From: Actinomycetota bacterium
Lineage (GTDB): Bacteria; Cyanobacteriota; Vampirovibrionia; Obscuribacterales; Obscuribacteraceae
Length of the DNA: 10,585 nt
Direction of reading: 5' to 3'
Assembly: GCA_903970355.1 (NCBI GenBank)
Contig: CAJCIF010000332.1
Coordinates: forward strand, 1 to 10,585
Positions 7,218 through 10,585 of this stretch are shown here, piece after piece. A program made the position numbers and the translations under genes. Under the pieces are notes generated by a model. That model was not told the origin of the DNA and did no database searches. It was given only the letters and a program-made list of their open reading frames with translations. Numbering within the stretch: position 1 is the first letter of the stretch; the number at the start of each line of letters is the position of its first letter.

Positions 7218-7580
7218 CTACTTCGTATATTTCTGTGCACCGACAAAGTGCAGTGACACATAAGGTTCGTTTCCTACAACCCAGCTATCATGTGGTTCTG
7301 CTGGTATCGAGAACAATGTACCTTCGGTGAGATCGTGCACGACTCCATCTTTCATCGCTGCTGTAGCATGCCCTGAAATTACAAGACCGACATGTTCGAC
7401 ACAGCAATGTGATTCGCCAACGGTTGGGCCAACATGTTGAGACCACTTCCAACCAGGTTCATATGTTGCTCGTCCGATGGTGATACCGCCAATCTGGACA
7501 ATTTCAAATTTGCCCTTGTCGAAATTGCGTACTTCGTCCGGCTTCTCGAAGCGCTTGAGAATCACTGCAGTTTCTATCAT
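7218..7580 (-). CDS. Small cupin-domain protein
   Basis: A 120-residue single-domain cupin (beta-barrel). The PGWKWSQHV segment, an EHVGLVISG strand and an IPAEPHDSWVVG strand near the C-terminus match a family of small stand-alone cupins. Candidate metal ligands are the histidines in WSQHV, VEHVG and EPHDSW, with a neighbouring SHCC segment. The biochemical role of this subfamily is unknown to me; enzyme, sensor and storage functions all occur in cupins. ATG 7580 is chosen because the family-like sequence begins there; an in-frame ATG at 7616 would add 12 atypical residues. Neither start has a strong ribosome binding site. It is divergent from the rubredoxin-like gene across about 110 bases. 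Confidence 0.88.
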   Translation of the reverse strand: MIETAVILKRFEKPDEVRNFDKGKFEIVQIGGITIGRATYEPGWKWSQHVGPTVGESHCCVEHVGLVISGHATAAMKDGVVHDLTEGTLFSIPAEPHDSWVVGNEPYVSLHFVGAQKYTK

Positions 7581-7648
7581 GTTCTTGTTTTTCCAAAGGG
7601 GACCACATTTTATCATCAGAAACCACTATCGAATCAGGTTGTCAATTA

Positions 7649-7665
7649 GTAATAATCTCTATTAC
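7649..7665. promoter_or_regulatory. Inverted repeat between cupin and rubredoxin-like genes
   Basis: GTAATA-ATCTC-TATTAC is a perfect 6-bp inverted repeat with a 5-base spacer in the divergent intergenic region. It is not an NtcA site (GTA-N8-TAC) or an FNR/DNR site (TTGAT-N4-ATCAA). TTGTCA at 7639-7644 and TATTAC at 7660-7665 could be promoter hexamers, but their 15-base spacing is short. A shared operator is possible. Confidence 0.3.
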
Positions 7666-7693
7666 GAGACGTTTTGAGCAAGGAGTGGCCAAC

Positions 7694-7912
7694 ATGCAAC
7701 AAGGAAGACACATCTGCACAGAATGTAATTTGATTTACGAGGAGCCCAGCGAGAGCCTCGATCCAAACAGAAAATCTTTCGATTCTTTACCTGATAGTTG
7801 GAAATGTGGATGTGGTGCCCTTAAGGAGAGATTCCAACCCTGTTCTTGCGCCAGTCTGGAAGCACAAAATTACCAGCACGAGCAACAATGCAACGTTAGT
7901 CAATACGTGTAA
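7694..7912 (+). CDS. Rubredoxin-like small cysteine-rich protein with atypical second knuckle
   Basis: A 72-residue protein with seven cysteines. The first knuckle CTEC (C8, C11), followed by an aromatic Y15 and then FDSLPDSWKC...LKERF, follows rubredoxin (CxxCGxxYDP...FxxLPxxWxCPxCGxxKxxF), so a mononuclear iron or zinc site is likely. Two departures are clear: the glycine after the first pair is Asn, and the second knuckle is C38-G-C40-G, one residue shorter than the normal CPxCG. A further CxC (C50, C52) follows. If functional it would carry electrons or bind metal in the cytoplasm, which is inference. ATG 7694 has AAGGAG at 7680-7685, eight bases upstream; GTG 7685 overlaps that site and is less likely. 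The stop overlaps the next start by one base (TAATG). Confidence 0.85.
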   Translation: MQQGRHICTECNLIYEEPSESLDPNRKSFDSLPDSWKCGCGALKERFQPCSCASLEAQNYQHEQQCNVSQYV

Positions 7913-8439
7913 TGAATGGCGAAACAAGGCTATCTGAAGCGCTAAAAGCCAGCCCCAAAGTCCTCGATTACATCATTAGTTTAAATCCCCACGACTTTCA
8001 GCGTTTGCGAAATCCGCTTATGAATAGGGTAATGCCACCACGCATTACTCTCGGTCGAATTGCCACAATGGTTGGTATTTCGGAATCCGAACTTCTTGCA
8101 AAAATCCATGAGTTGGCCGGTTTGCCACAAGAGGAGAGTGTTGAGTCTAAACCGCACACACTCCCTGCTTCATCAACAACCGCGCCTGATTGGCTTAATG
8201 GAATTGATATCGAAAAAATCAAATGGGTCGATGTGACACCGCTGGATGAAGTACTCGGTGATCCAATGCCATCAATAAACATCGCCGTAAATACAAGTAA
8301 AGCAGGCGATGTTATAGGCATTAAACATAAGTGGGAACCGCAACCCCTTTACGATATTTGGAGTTCGCGAGGATTGCAATTCTGGTCCAAACAGATCGAG
8401 CACGATCTCTGGCATGTATTCGTATACAAACCAAAATGA
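7912..8439 (+). CDS. DUF1858-DUF2249 domain protein
   Basis: A 175-residue cytoplasmic protein with two small domains. Residues about 5-70 (NPHDFQRLRNPLMNRV, then ITLGRIATMVGI, then a helix) match the DUF1858 helical domain, also found at the N-terminus of ScdA/YtfE iron-cluster repair proteins. A linker of about 30 residues leads to a DUF2249 domain at about 104-173 (VDVTPLDEVLGDPMP, KHKWEPQPLYDIW, HDLWHVFVYK). DUF2249 genes are often found near denitrification, hemerythrin or nitric-oxide response genes, so a redox or nitrosative-stress role is a reasonable inference, though no reaction is established. Its ATG shares one base with the upstream rubredoxin-like stop codon, indicating translational coupling. 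It converges on the GSNN-repeat gene 15 bases away. Confidence 0.88.
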   Translation: MNGETRLSEALKASPKVLDYIISLNPHDFQRLRNPLMNRVMPPRITLGRIATMVGISESELLAKIHELAGLPQEESVESKPHTLPASSTTAPDWLNGIDIEKIKWVDVTPLDEVLGDPMPSINIAVNTSKAGDVIGIKHKWEPQPLYDIWSSRGLQFWSKQIEHDLWHVFVYKPK

Positions 8440-8454
8440 CTTTGGAGCAGAACT

Positions 8455-9063
8455 TTAACGCATTTCTAGATTGGAGCCGTCAGTAGTTTTGATGTGAATT
8501 CCATTGGCGCCGACTTCCATAGAGGATGAACTCCGAGTTCCGTTAGCCCCCGCTTCTACAGAAGAATAGCTTGATGCTGAGGTGCTCGACGTTCTATTGG
8601 TTTCAACTTCGCTAACTGAATTATTAACCTGAAGCGCATGGCGAGCTATTCTGTTGTTCGATCCTACATTGGACACTTCAGGAGGTTTGCCGCTGGATGT
8701 TTTGGCCCAGTAAGCAATATTGTTGGATCCAACCAGGGAAATCTTCTTTGCCAGCCCTACAACAACTTTGTTGTTACTTCCGGTAACTGAAATATGAGGG
8801 CATCCGCCCGGTACTTTTACTTCGTTGTTGCTGCCTTCAACATTCAAAGTAGTTGGAGAACCAGCAATGCTTACGACGGAATTGGATCCGGAAATATGGA
8901 CGGCGTGGTCATTGCCATCAACTTCGCCAGAAAAATTACTATTGCTTAGTTCGACGTTCTTATCGTCGTCTTTAGCCTCGGAACCGGTAGCGAGCATCGT
9001 TACCAAACCAAAAGTAAGGAGAAGAGCCGCAAGCTTATGCTCCGGTTTTTTCAGTACCGTCAT
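8455..9063 (-). CDS. Exported GSNN-repeat protein, DUF3060-like
   Basis: A 202-residue secreted protein. The N-terminus (KKPEHK, a hydrophobic run, then a likely cleavage after GSEA near residue 30) is a signal peptide. The mature part has a ladder of Gly-Ser-Asn-(Asn/Ser) motifs at 59, 77, 95, 112 and 134, spaced about 18 residues apart and each flanked by short beta strands. This is the pattern of DUF3060 proteins known from mycobacteria and others, and probably forms a right-handed beta-helix-like stack. A Ser/Thr-rich stretch (about 150-170) and two GANG repeats (172-175 and 185-188) close the protein; no anchor is visible. ATG 9063 is chosen for GGAGG (9073-9077 on the complement), 9 bases upstream; TTG 9085-9087 would add eight residues. 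Function is unknown, probably cell surface or extracellular. Confidence 0.85.
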   Translation of the reverse strand: MTVLKKPEHKLAALLLTFGLVTMLATGSEAKDDDKNVELSNSNFSGEVDGNDHAVHISGSNSVVSIAGSPTTLNVEGSNNEVKVPGGCPHISVTGSNNKVVVGLAKKISLVGSNNIAYWAKTSSGKPPEVSNVGSNNRIARHALQVNNSVSEVETNRTSSTSASSYSSVEAGANGTRSSSSMEVGANGIHIKTTDGSNLEMR

Positions 9064-9096
9064 TGAAAAATGCCTCCATGACAACAAGAGGCAGTC

Positions 9097-9105
9097 ATTC
9101 TATCA
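9097..9105 (-). promoter_or_regulatory. Extended -10 promoter of the GSNN-repeat gene
   Basis: On the minus strand TGATAGAAT fits an extended -10 element (TGnTATAAT, one mismatch). Transcription would start near 9089 and give a leader of about 26 nucleotides that includes the GGAGG ribosome binding site. No good -35 hexamer is seen, as is usual for extended -10 promoters. Confidence 0.4.
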
Positions 9106-9167
9106 TGCGAACTGAGCCGCATTCGCTGATGATCTTCAAATGCTGCGATTTCTTTCTCAGGCTTTCT

Positions 9168-9200
9168 GGTAGTTATTTGGTAATAACTCGGTAATGTTTG
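9168..9200 (+). promoter_or_regulatory. Three direct repeats with 11-bp period, candidate response-regulator site
   Basis: GGTAGTTATTT, GGTAATAACTC and GGTAATGTTTG follow one another without gaps at 9168, 9179 and 9190. All share GGTA, and two share GGTAAT. On the other strand the units read A(T/C)TACC every 11 bases. Tandem half-sites one helical turn apart are the normal layout for OmpR/PhoB-family regulators, including the cyanobacterial Pho box, though the bases differ from that consensus. The array ends five bases before a -10-like TAGTAT and would cover the -35 region. An AGTTATT/AATAACT inverted repeat (9171-9188) lies in the same stretch. Confidence 0.45.
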
Positions 9201-9205
9201 GCTTC

Positions 9206-9211
9206 TAGTAT
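9206..9211 (+). promoter_or_regulatory. -10-like hexamer of the 9261 gene
   Basis: TAGTAT matches TATAAT at 4 of 6 positions and lies just downstream of the 11-bp repeats. There is no recognisable -35 hexamer, which would fit an activator-dependent promoter. Confidence 0.3.
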
Positions 9212-9260
9212 GACCTTTAGACGAAATCAACAATAGTACTGGCTTCGGGAGTAAAGGCAA

Positions 9261-9869
9261 ATGGAAGATAGAGCGTTCAACCACCACAAAGACATTCCAA
9301 ATTATGGAACGATGCTCATGCACGATGCACAGCTTGCCGTTGGATTGGATACGCTTGCCAGACAAGATTTGAACATTCTGCCAAAAGAGCTGTTTTACCC
9401 GCACAATCGAAATGAAGAAGTGAAGCGTAGTGGACTAGACGCAAAATATGATTCGCAAGGATTTTTGGCGGATGTGAAATTTCAGTTGGGTGGTAGCATG
9501 CATGAAATCAAATTCGACAAAGGTAAGCTGCTGAGCATCCACTCACCGCAGCCTGCTTTCGGTGATATCACGCTGACATACGGAAACGATGAAGTCATAA
9601 AATCTGTGGAATTAGCGCAAGCCGGCGGTGGTATCAAATTTGAATTGTCGCCTGATGAAAAGCTCACTCGTGCTACAGTCCACGTTGACCATTTATTCAC
9701 AACCGTTTTGACAAACACGCCCAATGAGCACTCCGTACGGAGGACCGATGCCGAAGGTTCGGAGACTTATGAATTTGACAACCAGTATCGGTTTCAATCT
9801 GGTACCGAACGCTCAAACAGTGGGGCGACGTTCCAAATAAATAGAGATGGTTCTTATACACGCCGGTAA
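9261..9869 (+). CDS. Hypothetical protein with beta-strand-turn repeats
   Basis: Not recognised; 202 residues without signal peptide or membrane segment. The first 50 residues are mixed and probably helical. From about 60 to the end there are short alternating strands broken by Asp/Gly/Asn turns (YDSQGFLADVKF, FDKGKLLSI, YGNDEVIKSVEL, TDAEGSETYEFD, INRDGSYTRR). This is reminiscent of RHS/YD-type repeats, but too divergent to call. It could be a detached fragment or a small relative of a YD-repeat protein. ATG 9261 has GGGAG at 9247-9251, nine bases upstream. It is divergent from the GSNN-repeat gene, with the 11-bp repeat array in between, and converges on the isochorismatase-like gene with a 17-base gap. 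Confidence 0.75.
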   Translation: MEDRAFNHHKDIPNYGTMLMHDAQLAVGLDTLARQDLNILPKELFYPHNRNEEVKRSGLDAKYDSQGFLADVKFQLGGSMHEIKFDKGKLLSIHSPQPAFGDITLTYGNDEVIKSVELAQAGGGIKFELSPDEKLTRATVHVDHLFTTVLTNTPNEHSVRRTDAEGSETYEFDNQYRFQSGTERSNSGATFQINRDGSYTRR

Positions 9870-9886
9870 AAGAGCTATATCGCGTC

Positions 9887-10552
9887 CTATTTGGACTGCG
9901 CCAGTCTTGCCAAAACTTCTTGCGAATTCCTACTATTCGCATAGAAAAAATTCGTTGTCTTGAGGTGCTCGCTCATCTCAACTTCTAAATGTTTCGGTCC
10001 TGCCACCAAATCGTTCAGCAACACGCATTCAAAGCCAAAGTAATTGGATGCAACAATAACGGATGCATTTACGCAGCGAGATGCAACCACACCTGAAAAT
10101 ATAAGTTGGGTGACGCCGAGATTTTTGAGGTAATCAGCTAGTCCTGCCGCATCCGGTGTATGACAGCTAAAGATGCTGTGCTGTACTTTAAAAACGACCT
10201 TTTCGCCTGCAACTGGTTTGACGATGTGAAAATCGTGTCCCGGAGTGCCCCTCACAACAAGCGGAACGAATTCGTTTGCCAGATCACCGGTAGCACCATA
10301 GGCATTATTTGAATCATAAGTGTTAGTCTCTTCTTCCATTTGACTCCAAACAATGCGATTGGGTGGAAGTATTTTACGTAATGACTCCAAATATGGTGCA
10401 TGGGCATGGCAGACTTTGTCAGCCGCCGCTACATCCCATTCGAGCTTGTTTGCACAATCTGAAGCGGGATCACAATATCCGCGCTGCAAATCAATGATGA
10501 TTGCTGCGGCTTTATCGGGATTCAAGAGATCTAGGGAGCGCATTTGCACCAT
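9887..10552 (-). CDS. Isochorismatase-family cysteine hydrolase
   Basis: A 221-residue cytoplasmic hydrolase with the complete catalytic triad of the family: D21 in IIIDLQRGY, K122 in VVFKVQHSIF and C160 in SGVVASRCVNAS, with the cis-peptide region (SGVV) just before the cysteine. Members include nicotinamidases, N-carbamoylsarcosine amidases, isochorismatases and ureidoacrylate amidases. A nicotinamidase-type metal-binding motif (DxHxxxH) is not evident in the middle, where WSQMEEETNTYDSNN replaces the usual region, so nicotinamidase is unlikely. The substrate is undetermined. ATG 10552 and ATG 10543 are both possible starts and neither has a strong ribosome binding site. Its promoter or upstream partner probably lies beyond the right edge. 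Confidence 0.9.
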   Translation of the reverse strand: MVQMRSLDLLNPDKAAAIIIDLQRGYCDPASDCANKLEWDVAAADKVCHAHAPYLESLRKILPPNRIVWSQMEEETNTYDSNNAYGATGDLANEFVPLVVRGTPGHDFHIVKPVAGEKVVFKVQHSIFSCHTPDAAGLADYLKNLGVTQLIFSGVVASRCVNASVIVASNYFGFECVLLNDLVAGPKHLEVEMSEHLKTTNFFYANSRNSQEVLARLAQSK

Positions 10553-10585
10553 TATCTTACGGCACAGCGCCGCGAAACGCTGCCA

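Noticed and set aside
7649..7665. NtcA or FNR/DNR binding site upstream of the rubredoxin-like gene
   Set aside because: The inverted repeat has GTA-N11-TAC spacing and no TTGAT/ATCAA arms, so neither consensus is met; kept only as an unnamed inverted repeat.
8431..8445. CCAAA-ATGAC-TTTGG hairpin across the stop codon of the DUF2249 gene
   Set aside because: The stem is only 5 bp with three A-T pairs and has no T tract, so it does not support a terminator call.
10561..10584. Imperfect inverted repeat GGCA(CA)GCG / CGCTGCC at the right edge
   Set aside because: It has a bulge, no T tract and is cut off by the window end, so its role in the leader of the hydrolase gene cannot be judged.

Overview
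The window reads as an ordinary bacterial chromosome segment of moderate GC content, with a housekeeping operon at the left and a string of small, mostly uncharacterised genes to its right. There is no sign of phage, transposon, CRISPR, rRNA or tRNA. The lineage is uncertain. Two copies of the HIP1 octamer GCGATCGC (4533-4540 and 6285-6292), a hallmark repeat of many cyanobacterial genomes, together with many secreted proteins of unknown function, fit a non-photosynthetic relative of Cyanobacteria (Melainabacteria/Obscuribacterales type). This is a low-confidence guess: two octamers are weak evidence, and the ribonucleotide reductase type is shared by many phyla.

Left part (1-4506): a candidate promoter and a leader of more than 200 bases with a perfect 16-bp palindrome precede nrdA (285-3158) and nrdB (3206-4447), the two subunits of an aerobic class Ia ribonucleotide reductase. 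A textbook rho-independent terminator follows at 4470-4506. NrdA carries one complete ATP-cone plus a second degenerate one. NrdB has all six metal ligands and the radical tyrosine, plus an unusual low-complexity N-terminal extension.

Middle part (4507-7200): an orphan hypothetical protein (4637-5296) converges on an NADPH-dependent FMN reductase-like flavoprotein (5325-5888, minus). Divergent from the flavoprotein gene is a two-gene operon (5957-6727 and 6724-7200, 4-bp overlap) encoding two exported proteins of unknown function.

Right part (7218-10585): a cupin gene (minus) is divergent from a translationally coupled pair, an atypical rubredoxin-like protein with a CxC second knuckle (7694-7912) and a DUF1858-DUF2249 protein (7912-8439). 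The pair is the best candidate in the window for an undescribed small redox or nitrosative-stress module. Then come an exported protein with regularly spaced GSNN repeats (DUF3060-like; 8455-9063, minus), a divergent beta-rich hypothetical protein (9261-9869, plus) and an isochorismatase-fold cysteine hydrolase (9887-10552, minus). The region between the GSNN gene and its neighbour holds three direct repeats with an exact 11-bp period just upstream of a -10-like hexamer, a layout typical of OmpR/PhoB-family response-regulator sites.

Genes are packed tightly and convergent pairs are separated by only 15 to 28 bases. No intergenic stretch exceeds 300 bases. Nothing seen amounts to a clear, complete novel system; the most interesting items are listed as findings.
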